Source: Typhlomys cinereus
Taxonomy: Eukaryota > Chordata > Mammalia > Rodentia > Platacanthomyidae
Direction of reading: 5' to 3'
NCBI GenBank assembly: GCA_023101885.1
Contig: JALPQD010000388.1
Location: forward strand, 1,009,001-1,073,000
Length of the DNA stretch: 64,000 bases
This document shows, piece by piece, positions 43,931 through 56,938 of this stretch. The notes under the pieces were generated by a model, which did not search any database, had not been told where the DNA came from, and saw only the letters and a list, made by a program, of their open reading frames with translations. Made by a program: the position numbers and the translations under genes. The stretch's first letter is position 1. The number at the start of each line of letters is the position of its first letter.

Positions 43931-45544
43931 ATAAAAACCAGAATAAATAACAAAACACAAAAAATATAAAAATGAAATATCACATTGGTTACAATTACTT
44001 AGATGACTCTTTCAGAATCTACCCACTTTTCCTCTACTTTCTTTCCTCCTTCTTTCTTTCCTCCCTCATTTTTTAAACAACCAAACCTATATGATTTACC
44101 TATCACATGATTATTTATTATCCTGGTCATTAATAGACATTAAAAGCCAAATTTCATTCTGCAGATGGCACAGGTACAAGTGGGTGATTTGGTTGATGAT
44201 GCTGTCCTTATCATGTTGTAAAGTGATTCCATTCTTGATATACTGGAGGCGAACTCTTTATGGGTCCTGAAATGGCACATTTATCATCCTCCTGTTTGTC
44301 TCTTTCTATTTTTGCTGTTTATAAGGGTTCTCAATCTGTATTGACAAGTGCTTCATTTACTGAGCTGCTTGGCTTATGTACTGAACTGGATGCCTGCATC
44401 ACCCTGACTCCTCTGGCCAACTTAAAATACAGTGCACAGCAAAAAGCAGCGAAGCAAGAAGGGATCAGTGTAGAGTAAGGCACTAGCCACTAAGAACTTG
44501 CTTTGTCTCTCTCTTCTATGTCTTTCTCCCTGAGGACACTGTTCACCCTAAGAGCAACATTGGAATTTGATTTAATGAAGGGGTTGGACATATGTTTTGC
44601 CTTGGTAGGATTATTACACTTCTAACCCCAGCAAGTCATCCCTGAAATAACTTTGCTATTTTAGAAGGATACAACAGAGGAAAATCTAATTCTACAATCC
44701 AGTATCAGAAAATTTCTTCAACTGTAAATCATGCTTAGAAAGTTATTTGAGGACATCTACATAACCGTGACAAGGTGTTTAAAGCTAGGAAGTGCTTGTT
44801 AATACCAGCTAAAATCCATATCATGGAGATGTTGGAATCTTAAAAACATTTTCTTTGGGGTAGATTTAGGTTGCTTTGCTAAGCGTTGCATTGAGAAATG
44901 AACACAATTGTAACATCCAGTGTTCACTATTAATGAAAAGCAATGAATGATGATATTTTGTGCATATATTTACTTTGGGGCCAGACATATTTATAAGATG
45001 CCAAGAGTTTAATGTGAGTTCCTAGCTGTGCAAGCCAAAACTTGTGGTTTTTTAGCATTAAGCAAAAATTCAGAATGCTGGCTAATATAATACAAGCTTG
45101 GACAAATGTCTTCTGTATCGTCGTTTTGGCCAAACAAAACAAAACAAAACAGGGAAATCTATTCTTTTATCAAACCTGTTTATTAAAAGCATTTCATAGA
45201 AGATAAGCAATTATCATTTCATTTTCAAGAGTATAGCATATTAGATGTGGGTAATGATGCCAAACAGCAGAATGATATTTTTAAAGCACAAATCTTTAAA
45301 AACCAAAACCTTGTACACATTTCTCTTCAGAATCAAAAGGCAGAAATGAAGACTGGAGAACTGACCTGAAATTCCAGAAATGAAAATTAACATGATGTCA
45401 AAAAAACAGCCTTTGAAAACATATTCAAATGTTCTTTCAACATCTCATTCCAAAATACATTTATCTTAATCATATTTAATCCTAAAACAATGTTTCACTG
45501 ATTAGTAATAATTGACTTGCCTTCAAAAATTCCTTCATTTTTTT
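43931..45544. other. Unassigned sequence
   Basis: No recognisable gene. A 72-codon plus frame at 44260-44478 shows no domain. Confidence 0.5.
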
Positions 45545-45560
45545 TGAAAACATCCTGGTC

Positions 45561-45595
<35 letters not shown>

Positions 45596-45830
45596 AAAGG
45601 TGTTTGAAGACATGTGCACAAGAGGCATATGAGTATATGTGACAGTGAATTCCCAAGGGAAATTTCAGGACTCATCCTGAATTGCTTCCACTTTACTATT
45701 GTGCTCTAGGGTTTTTCAGGTTCTACCTTGTAGGACTGGGAATGCATTTCCATTTTGCATTTTTGCATGGGATCTAGGTTTCTGAATTCAGGTTCTTTTT
45801 CTTGGAAGGCAAAGGCTTAACTTTGTTTTT
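45545..45830 (-). mobile_element. Old copy of the B2-head SINE with (GT)n
   Basis: The minus-strand layout matches 50816-51074: a (GT)16 run (45563-45593), GACTCATCCTGAATTGCTTC, GCATGGGATCTAGGTTTCTGAATTCAGGTTC and an AGGCAAAGGCTTAA head remnant. Heavily diverged. Confidence 0.6.
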
Positions 45831-48800
45831 ATAGAAGGGTCATAATTGGGATGACCTCTAGCTCCTGTGCTCAGAAGGCCATGCTTCTGTGTGACCTACT
45901 GATTCGGGAAGATGGACAAGGCTTAGCTAGACTCGTCTTAGATCTTCGGGTGAGAGGTTTTCATGCTTACTAGTGGCTGCTATTTTCCTTTTGGTTCTGA
46001 GTTTTTGACGTTACTCAAATACATTTTTAATTTCCATTCACTAACAAAAAAAGTTCTTTGAGTATTAAGTGTAACTTGCTCTAATATTGAATAGCCTCTC
46101 TTTGTCAGTGTTTCCTGACTTTATTTACACTGTTACTTTTTTTTCTCTCTGAATACTCATGCATCTTTCCTTTCATTTTCTAAAATAAGTTATTAGAATT
46201 CACACTTGTGCTTAAACTCACAGAGACAATATCCAGTGGATAAGAACCCTGAGGATACTTTGATGATTAGACACCACTAGTTTTATGAGGATTTATTGTT
46301 CATTAAAAAAAAAACCACCTCCAGTTATTAAGTCTTTACAGAATTTGCAGTGGTGAGTTTTTTTATTTTTTTTTTCTGGAGTGCAACTAATTCTTTAGAA
46401 AGGCAGTGACAATGTATATATGCATACACAGAGAAAGCAAAGTTAACCATTTAGTACATGATCTGTGTTAATCTTCAATTTATTAGAAGCAATAATATTG
46501 TTATTGGTGTTAAGAATTGGAACATTTAATTATTCATACTATTCCAAGCTGTTTAAGTGATTACCAAGTATACATTCTTCAATTATACTGCAAAAGGTCT
46601 GTTAAATTTGAAAGACTGCCCAATCTGACATGCATCACGTGGCCTCCTTCAGCCTCATTACCTGGATTATTAGATCATAAGCGAAGAATATTTAAACACT
46701 TATTTATTATCTGATCGCTAAAGAAACCTGATAAATTTAAGTTGCTGCCTCATTGAAAATATAAGATAAATTGAAAAGTAACCTAATGATTGATTCATCT
46801 TTTCCAGGGAGAAAAAAAAACATAAAGCATAAAAGTGTCAAATCCAGTTACAGAGAATTGATGTTTTATGCAACTCCTTTTGAAGTCAAAATTAAATTTC
46901 CTTAAAAGGTTATGTTAAAAAGATGGGATGGAACTATGAAGTACACACTATTGCTCTAATAAATCTGTGGGAGAATACATTTTGAAAACTTTTCTGAAGT
47001 GTGATATTAAATTGATTTATTCAGTCCTGAGGAGTAATTATGGAATGTGCTTATCCAGAAACCTTCTGCTTCTATTGATCCTCATGTCCTCTGATGAAAA
47101 AATCATAATTCATTACATTCTTGAAGTTTAGAATTGTTGGAATAATTTATGACCCATGGTCCCAGTTGCTGGTAGCTAAGGTAGTTGGAATGATAATTTT
47201 ACAACATAGCATAGGGCTGCTTCCCTTAGGCAAGCGAGCAGCAGCTGGATCCAGGTACTGTAGACACAGGACAGGTTTCTTTTGGTATTTGGGAAATCAT
47301 TGCTGTTCCTCAGAATAGGCTGCATACACATTAGGTTTTCTGGTCTTATTTTCCTCTGGGAAATTTATCACTTAAGGAAGAATAATCCTCTCTGCATCTG
47401 TTCAAGTAAATTGTAAATAATAGGGGACTTCTTCTTCTTCTTTGCAGATGTAGTTCTGCAGATTTCCAGTGTGCTCTGGGAGGTATATTTCTAAATAGTA
47501 TGTTAAAGAGGTCATCGAAGGGCTCCAGTGCATACCTTGTCAATTTCATATTAAATAGCCATACGCTGCGAGTTTAAAGCTGGACAACCTGCTTTTCTCC
47601 ATTTTGGGGTTAATGATACATCTCACAAGTCTTATTCTTTTTCCGTTTCCTATTTAAATTGATGGCATCCAACTCTGTCCAACACCTACCTAGTATGAAC
47701 CAATGCCATCTCCTTGAACTCTCTCTCTACCTCTTCTTCCTTCTTACCTCATTTGCCACAGTCCCATCCACTGTGACTCATAGGGACTCCCACCTGCTTG
47801 CTCTGTTAATTCCCACGATCACTACTATTTCAGGACTTCATTACTTACCTTTGGGACTAAAGCAATACTTCAGGCTCCTCTTTAGCCAATCCTCTGTCCT
47901 ATCAACTTAGTTTTTTCAAAGCACATCTTTAATTTTGCCATTCTCTGGGTCAAAACCTTTCAGTGACTCCCTTTTGAACTCCTGAATTAAATTTGAATCC
48001 CTCTGCATGCTTGTCCCAGGGTTGAATGATTTGAACTTCACCAACCTCACTTTTGAAATTTGCCAACTGTTAATCTCGTATATGAATTAGCCTTGCCAAC
48101 TAGACTACAGTTTATATACTGATGTTTCATATGTAATATCTTCATTATTAACTTAATTTGGAGTTTGAGGTTTCCCTTAAAAAGGATTAAGAAGAAACAA
48201 TATTAAGAAACAACATTTATACAGATTCTATCTACTGTAAACCAGTTACGTTATTGAAAAATAGGAACCTTACAAATTTGGGGAAAGACAATTGTCTCTA
48301 AATTAAGCAGTTTCTTTCTATGAAACATTGATAGCTCTACTCTTTTTTATTATTAAGAACATGTGAATAAGTTATAATAATGTGAAAATCATTAGCAAAT
48401 ATATGCTATGCTTCTGAATCAGGATGGTGTTCTCCATCTTGCAACTATTGTGAGGGCAGAATCTGTGCATCATTGTCATCAATGCTCATGCACTTGAGAA
48501 AACTTCAATGTGAAACTCATGTGCAACTCATGTTACATATCTTCCCTAAGATAGTATTACTGAATAGTGATCCTCTAATATTTACTGTTAAATGTACAGA
48601 GTATAAATTTTTCAGTATTTAGAGGGGATTTGTATTTGATAAATTAAAATCAGAATAAAGATAAATTCCTGCTCCAAGCATGATTTCATCCCATAACCTT
48701 ATTACATTCAACATCAAATAATTTTATATTGATCAAGCATATATATATATAGATATAAATATATATGTAAAGAGTGCATGGTTTTTAAGTGAGGCACATG

Positions 48801-50815
48801 TATTTGTAATAAAAGGTATTTTAAATTGGTGCTGTCCTAGAAGATATGAATTGTTACAACTTTATGATCCACAATGCTTTTCAACAAAGGCCAGATCATG
48901 TATATTTCAGGCATAACAGATATATCATATGCTTTTGGGTAACCACTTAGCCAGAATTATATTAAGTAGAATAGTCATAGACAACATGCAAATGATTTGA
49001 ATAACTTTTTTGCAACACAAGGTTATTCGGAGACACTAAATTTTGAATATTTGCATAGTTCTTACACTTGAAATAGTTTCTTTCTAATAGTTTTCAGCTG
49101 TTTAAAAACATGCAAGCCATTCCTACCTCCTGGACCGTGTGAAAGTTGCAAAATCACCTACACATGCACCACAGGCTTAGAAAACTAAATACATAGATGC
49201 TTGAAAAAAAGAAATGGCTAAAATAAAGGTTATGCTGTAAGACTGGCCTGGAGATGTGGACCTTGGATTCAATAAGTAACACCTACAGTTTAAAGAAGAA
49301 AATGTTTATATTAGTTTCTAGATAATGAATTTGAAATGAATGTATCATCATTGTTCTTAAATATCAGAGTTGTAATTGAAAGTCTTCCTACCAAAGGTAG
49401 TCTCAAAAATTATTCTGAAGGATAGAAACTCTGTTCAGAGATCTGCTGTTTACAGGGTATAGTGCAGGAATTTGCTTTTCTTTTTGTTAGCCCACATGTA
49501 GGTATCTGATATGTTTTGTGGAATTAGTGGTTCAGTAATGTTGGAGATAGAGAAAGTTAACGTGCACAGCAGGGAAGACTTTGTCTTACATCATAATTTG
49601 TATTTTCCTGGTTTGGTGTTTTATATTCAAAGTCTTTCATATAGTCTGGTAGTCCATATAGTCTGGTAGGAGTATTCTGTATCAAGATTTTAAATAAGAA
49701 TCTGCCAGATGTTTCTGTTACTTTTTTTTTTTTTTTTTGGCAGGCCGGGTGGGGCTAGGGTGTAACTAATGTTTTCCTTCCCAGTCAAAGTTTACCATGC
49801 TATCTAAAGATCATTATTCAGGCAGCATCTTCTCTTTTTATATACGCTCCTCCTGGGAATGTTTCCCTTGGGGTCTTTTGTTCCTTTTCAGGTGAGCAGA
49901 TCTCATTTGGTCTTGAAATATTAATTGTAGTCTTTGGTGAAATGATAAATGTGCTTGCCTGAAGGATATCTATAAAAACACATGCACAAAATGGGAACCT
50001 CATTATTTTCCCATAAGAATCAGCTCTCACTTCTTACAATTTCTTACAAGCTAAAATGATTCTGTTCTTTGGGTTCAGATTATGACTGAGGTGAACAATT
50101 CTCTACCATTAGTTCTTAAAAACCTTAGGGTATTTGAAAACGTGTGGGGTATTCCATATTGCAGAGCACATACATTCAATAAAAAAATAAGTTTCCTAAG
50201 GGAACAAAATCCAGCACTATTTTTATTCATCTTTTATAATACTTTTATAATACATTTTATACAAAACTCTCTTTAATTTTTTCCAATTTTTTTGTAATCA
50301 TGCATGTGAAATACCTACCTTTCTCTCTCATCCAGGAGCTATTTAGAACAGTTTCTTAGTGTATTCTCATCTTAATTCAGAAAACATTCAAACTATAATG
50401 AAATCAACACCCTTTCACACAAACATTTTGACTTCTATCATATATTCAAATAGCACGTATCCTTTTGAAAGACTAGACTTTAATATATTTCAGAGGATAT
50501 GTGGTGTGGAAAGCTCTGGCATGACATAGACATGATTAAAACTACAGATTTCATAATAATTAATCTATTCTTTCATCAAATATTTATGAAACACATGATA
50601 TGAGCTAGATATTTTCCATGTTCTCATGAAAATGAAAAAGCAAAAGAAAGAAGGCTGTGTTCCTGAAGAATATATAATGTAGGTTCAAAAATGCTTCTGG
50701 ACTCAATTATTTGAGTTGTCATTGGAGCCACTTTCTAGTTTTGTGGCCATGGGGACATTACTTAAATTCTCAATACCTCAGACCCCTCATGTATAAATTA
50801 ATGAAGAGTATACTA
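45831..50815. other. About 5 kb of unassigned, possibly single-copy DNA
   Basis: The longest stretch in the window without recognised repeats. AT-rich with no long frames. The segment 46510-46760 contains several TAAT/ATTA core motifs and a CACGTG box (about 46636-46641), but I cannot show conservation. A pyrimidine-rich run lies near 47650-47760 and a T-run at 49723-49738. Confidence 0.5.
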
Positions 50816-51074
50816 CTTTAAAAAACCTATTTATTTTGTGCATGCATGTGTGTCAGAGGGCACTGTGTGTGCCCATGGAGATCAAGAATGACTTCAGGAA
50901 TCATCCAGGATTGCTTCTACCTCCTTTTTGCTTTGCTTTGGGCTCCCACTACAGCAAGAAGTACAGGCCACCACTGTTTCCACCTGGTGTTTTTACTTGG
51001 GACCTAGTATCCAAACTCAGGATCTTCTACTTGTGAGACAGAGTCTTAACCCCTGAGCCACCTCTCTAGCCAGA
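50816..51074 (-). mobile_element. Older copy of the B2-head SINE
   Basis: On the minus strand: head CTGGCTAGAGAGGTGGCTCA (51073 backwards), then GGGGTTAAGACTCTG and a box B with ATCCTGAGTTTGGATAC. The family body follows (CAGGTGGAAACAGTGGTGGCC) to a tail at about 50820. Most CpGs have decayed, so it predates the six CpG-rich copies. Confidence 0.8.
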
Positions 51075-53287
51075 ATATACTACTTTTTTACAATACGCCA
51101 AGGAATAAATGAGCAGCTCAATGAGATGTGCTAACATAGAACCAAGTATATTATTAAAACATGATTTCTTCTCCTTTCTATCATTATTTTTTATTGTCAA
51201 GTTGTTAGGAAAGCACTGTAGCAGCTGAAGGTGAATGAGCTGGTTTGACACCAAAAGGAGTTTTGGAACAGCTTCTTGGAGTAGGTGATGTATGACCCAT
51301 GCTCCAACTTTATAAATGTAGACAAGTTACTTTATCAAGTTCTTTCCCCATAATGATAGAGCTAATGAGTCCTATTCTGCCATTTGTTGCGAAGGTCAAT
51401 GGTCATTTGCCTCTCTCCACTTTCCTGGATCCTTTCAATGTTGGATTCATATGGCCCATCTCTCTACAGAGGTGATTTCTCCAGATTTACTTTCTGGTGG
51501 TTCAAAACATTGTTTTTCCTTAATCTTCTTATGTAGATATTTTGACTATTGGATAGGCAATAGGTGCATGAAAATAAACTGGAAGAAACTTCTTACAAAA
51601 CTCATGGTCTGATTCCCAGTTTAAATACAACTCAGAAATTTTAAGGGCTCATGAAGATTAATAGCCTGAGGGGACAAAGGTGCAGCTTCTGATAACGGAT
51701 TTATAATAGGTCTTGATAACCATCAGCATGCAGATTACCCAAAAGGCCAGTTTGGAAATCAAGTATTCACAGTGAATTTTTCTCATCAAGATACAGCTTT
51801 GGACAAGGTACAAGGTCCTCAGATGGCCCTGACACTAGAGTTCAGCTGCATAATTGAACACCTCTGATTCCCCATTCATATTGGAAAATGTTATTTTTGT
51901 CTGCTGAAAATGATACAAGGATGTTTCCCACTGGGAAAGGTGAGATGAACCTAAATGAAACTAGTAATTCATGTGATTATGGCCACTGCAATGAAGGAAT
52001 ATGATTTGCTGAGAAACCTAATAATAGGCAGGACCATGGGGACACAGTAGCAATCAGAGATTAGTAAAATGTTTTCCACATTTGTGGAAAGCTGTGCTTC
52101 TTTTAACTCTGCCCAGAGTTATACAGGGAAAGTCTATAATACTCAACAAATAAGTTTGCATAGATAGGATTGGTTTTTAGTGAAAACTTATTGTGCTGAT
52201 GATTCTGACATGGAACTTTCTACTCACAGCTTGTTTTGATGCAAATTTAACTTGCTAACCACTTCTTGCTATTTATCCTTTTTAATCTGAGTACCCATAT
52301 ACTTCTCTGGCCTTCTGTGACCTCGCCTTAATCTATAGGTACCCAAGACCGTGATCACTCTTTTAAGTTATTGTCTGTGATTCTCCAAACCAGCATCATA
52401 GAATTCATTATTGTATTGAAATTCATCTGATTTAGGTGAATGAAAAGCCAAGATATTTATATACTAAATTTTAATATTTTATGCAATAGTTAATAAAAAG
52501 AGCATACATAAGTGCTCAAACAACAACTGCCAGCACTTTACTAAATAGGAGGTAGCAGATACTATTTCAAATAATGCATTTTGAGTGGAGATTAGAAATA
52601 GTAATATAATATTTATGACTACTAATGACTTATAATGAAAGTGTAACAAAGGTAAATTCTGCACAAGCTTTTAGCTTTAGAGTCATTTGGAAAAGGTCTT
52701 AGAAATTTAGATGAATTTAATTATTACAGTATTTTTCATGAAGATTCTTAGTTTCTTAGTTGTGCCATATATTCTTTGTTGCTTTTTTAAAAATCTGGAG
52801 CTCCTTCTGGAAAATTAGCTTATTTAGCTTTCATTTCTCTCTTGTTTCATTCTGATTTCTATTTCCATCTCTCCCAGGTACTCCCAATTCTTTTTTATCA
52901 CCTTTTAACCCTTATCATATATAGATATTTTCTACCAAATGTTCTTAGCATAATATTCAACAGAGGTTTTTGTTCTTTATTTTTATTTGTCTGGAGATCT
53001 TTAAAAAGTCAACAGTAAAAGTAGCTATTGCACTTGTCAGGTAGAGTGTGTACATTACATAATATGTTGCTACCAATATTTTTAGTTTATAAGATCTATG
53101 AACTAATACTAACCATGTGGTCAATTGTTCTTGTAGGCTCATGTGTTTGAAAGCACTCTTGTGAAACTTTTGATAGATGGAACCTGATTGCAAGAAGTGG
53201 GACTTCTTTTCTGTCCTTTCTTCCCAACTGAGGAGGGGATGTGAACAGCCACTTCCTGTTCTTGTCACCATGACTTCTTACCATAAT
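51075..53287. other. Unassigned sequence
   Basis: AT-rich, short overlapping frames only, no repeat ends recognised. Confidence 0.5.
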
Positions 53288-53304
53288 GGATTGTGCTCCT
53301 TCTT

Positions 53305-53621
53305 TTGTTTTTTTAAAGGTATTTTTTTATTATTTATTCAATTGTGCATGTATGCATGTGTGCGCGTGTGCATATGTATGTGTGTGTATGTATGTATGTA
53401 TGTGTGTGTAGAACCACGGACAAATTTGGGAACCACCATGGACTGCTTCCACCTCCTCCTTGTTTACTCTGCCCTGGGATTCACAATCTTGCCCTATCAG
53501 GACCAGAAACACAGGCTGCCCCCGCTTCCGCCCGGCATCTATACGTGGGGTCTAGGATCCGAACTCAGGACCTTCTGCCTGCCAGGCAGAGGCTTAACCC
53601 CTGAGCCACCTCTCCAGCCCA
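53305..53621 (-). mobile_element. Young B2-head SINE, copy 5
   Basis: Minus-strand copy with intact head (GGGCTGGAGAGGTGGCTCAG), body and a GT/GTAT-rich stretch before the T-rich complement of its tail. A 17-bp TSD (GGATTGTGCTCCTTCTT at 53288-53304 and 53622-53638) bounds it. It lies in otherwise unassigned DNA. Confidence 0.92.
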
Positions 53622-53638
53622 GGATTGTGCTCCTTCTT

Positions 53639-54237
53639 AAACCATAAACCAAATAAAATCCTTCCTTCCTTGAGCTACTTCTTGCCAGGCATTTGTAAAT
53701 AATACAATTAGCAAAAAACATTATTGAACTCTTCTTCAGGATGAGTAAAGTCATCTCCTAGGTGGAAAGTATCATTTTGCTGTCGTGTATGATTATATAT
53801 TTTGAAGTAGACACTTTTATCCGCACTTCACAGGAGAACATGAAAGTGATGGAATTTCAAATACTATCTCCAAGATGTCAGTATGTAATAGGTATGGTTT
53901 TAAGTCTAGGGTTAGAGATTCCCAAAACACATCTTGTAACTTATCCCTATTGATCCTAAAAGTCCATGTTTATTATTGGCAGCAAAAACAGATTGCTTAA
54001 ATATAAATTTGCAGCAGCTAAACCAAATGATGTTTTAAAAGTCAAACTGTTTTCAGCCTTTCTTTCATATGAGACAGTTTGCTTGGGGAAGAAAGAATGG
54101 TCAACCACTTAATGGAGGTATCATGAACAGTAGGTAGAAAGAGTGATGCTTGCATTGCGACTTTAATGTAATGGTCAAAACACATCTTCACAAGGCAAAT
54201 ATCTGTGTGCTCTGGAAGAAGCACCTTTATAATTATG
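53639..54237. other. Unassigned sequence
   Basis: No gene or repeat ends recognised between the SINE and the next repeat. Confidence 0.5.
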
Positions 54238-54655
54238 TTTATAAACTACTAGCATCAAACAGCTTAAGGGAACAAGGGGTTTATTCTCTCTTATGATTCC
54301 TGGTTTCAGTTCTCAGTCCAGCTTGATGGGAGAGCACACACCAACACCAGGGCCAAGGGAACTGGCCACACCATCACCACATAACAGCTGAGAGAGGGAC
54401 AGTCCTTACTTGCCAGACCAGCATGTCTGGCCAAGTATATGAAGGACACCAACTTCCTCAACCAGCTCTCAGAATTTTATTCACCTATTCAAGACCTAGT
54501 CCTACCCATCATGGGCTGAGCCTTCCCCATCAGCTAGACAATCTCTTGCAAGTTTGCTCTGGGCTTAACTCAACCATTAATTCTATACAAATGTGCCTGG
54601 AGCTTAAACCCTCAACTGTCAAGTTGACACCTGTGCCTAACTATGACACATTTTA
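54238..54655 (+). repeat. Unclassified interspersed repeat, copy 2
   Basis: Same family and orientation as 40313-40750, with end-to-end similarity. It ends at CCTGTGCCTAACTATGACAC, whereas copy 1 runs on through CTTGTCAACTTGACACAAAA. Confidence 0.8.
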
Positions 54656-56893
54656 ATGTTTTATTATTTATTTATAATATTATTTCTTTTATTTCAGAAG
54701 CATAGAAAACAGTTACTATTCTTCACCTCATGAAACCAAAGTATCAGAATCTACATTAGATTTATTTATGTATTTATTTATTTATTTATTGTAGCTAGAT
54801 TATGGTTAAAAGATTGCAGTGAAAACAGTGTGAGAATGTTAACGAAGGTACTCATTCAGGAAAGGTTGTGAGCTGTAATTCCAAAATGGAAAATCTGTGG
54901 CTTCTTCCAGTATGAATTGTTTCCTTCTGTATTTGAATATGATGTGCACTGGCATATGTATGTGAGAGTGTAGAAGAGACCTGAATTCAAGTACACTCAG
55001 AAGATGATACTAATGATCATTTACATAAGCAGCATGGAGAACTGCATGCAGTCGCTTCACAATATTTCAGCATCGTACATTTCTTCTGAGAGTCGATTCT
55101 TTTTCTTACTCCAAGACTGCTCAGAGGATGGACACCAGCAAAGTCATCCCATCACTAATATGTGGATACTTTTTCTCTGGCTTTGCTTCCTACCCATCTC
55201 TACTTTGTCTTCTGATCCATTATTATTGGTCATACATATGGCCCATCCTTATGAACTGCCTCTTTGCTCCTTCCCTAACTCCAGTACCAGCCTGGACACT
55301 GGATATTTAGACACATTGTGACAGATGAGAAACTGTTAATAAGAAACAGATTTTTTTAACTCTCTTGCATATTTTTGTTGTATTTATAAAATGCCAACAG
55401 GATTGCTAGGAAAAAGTCACACCTATTGTCTCATATTCATGCATGTAATGAATGCATAGTTTATTCCGTAATTGGCAGTAATCCCACCAAATTTCAGAAA
55501 GTTAATTCCCTACTCCAACTTCATAAAAACAAACTGCTTTTAAAGGATGAAAAACTATACACGCTATAGTATTATCCCGTAAATCTGCAATCTTCTTTAA
55601 AGTGAAGAATGATTTCTTCCAAAAAGTAAACAGCAATAAATTCTTCCTAACAAAAAGTAATTAGATTACAGCCATGATAACATATAGACAGATGAAGAAT
55701 GGATCAATATTCTTGTCTGTAAACAGTTCGAATCTTCAAACGTTGATCTTAGAATCAAAAAGGTTACTTAACAAAACTCCCAGTTCTGAGTGTGTCTACC
55801 TTCACCATTGTTGTTCAGAACTGCAAAACTATAGATTCTTGTCAATATACTCAGTTGCTCACCAGAAATAGACCCTATGCTGAGGACATTGCATGGTACT
55901 GCATGGATACGATATAGAGAAATCAAGCAGGGATTGACCTGGAAATTTTCTCACAGTGCCAGAAGGTGCTGTTCAGGCTTGTGGGGAAGAAAAGACATCA
56001 TTAGTCTGAGAATATGTGACCCCTATGAACTACAATACCACCCTGCCAGGCAGGATGTGCAGTAGTGACCTGACTATTATGGAAGAAATCAACCACTCTT
56101 GATTGAACTTAAGGCCTATTCCACAGGAGGAAATCCATGCCTGTTCTATAAACCCATACAAAAAAAAATGTATTTCTAGGGAGATCATATGTCCTTTGGG
56201 GAAACTCATGTGGTTGTTTACCTAAATTGGCATATCAAACTTCCTTCTAAGTATCTAGAAGAAAAGAAAAAAAACTACCCTCAAGTCTAACAAGATAATT
56301 CAGCAAATGATGGATAATGCAGAGACTCACGATTGTCCAAGATGTTGAGAATTTGTGATGTTTGAAAGAGCAGCCCTAAACAGGCCATTATACCACCCTC
56401 TGTGAGAATCCAAAAACATTGAAGAAAGGAGTGGATAAATGCAAAAGCCAGACAATGGGAACAAGGGCTGTGAAAGGTTATCTTCTGCGTACAACAAGAC
56501 TGCTGATATCATAAACGCACAACAGCTGCTCCTAATGACATAGGGCTACACAAGATTAGCCCTTGTCATCAGTCAGGCTTGGATTAGAGAGAGCTCACAG
56601 GGACCCTGACCTTTTCTGTTGACCGGTAACTTTAACAGACTTTCAATGATGGTTCCAAATCCATAGTGACACAGATGTCCATATTTAAACTCGGTGAGTC
56701 ACAAAACAGAGCAACAAAATATGGACGTAGGCAAGACCTGTGAAGGGGAGCTCACAACGTTGGAGAGATATAAGAAAGGCTAAGGAACAAGGGCAACCAA
56801 TGCAGTGTAGGCCCGTCTGTAACCATAATCAGATTTAATTAATAACAGAAAAGGTATACATAATTAGTTTTTTAGTATATCATTTGTTTATTT

Positions 56894-56938
<45 letters not shown>

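Noticed and set aside
55004..55321. A 105-codon hydrophobic frame that could suggest a membrane protein.
   Set aside because: No start context, splice context or known motif. A second overlapping frame reads equally well, so composition is the likelier cause.
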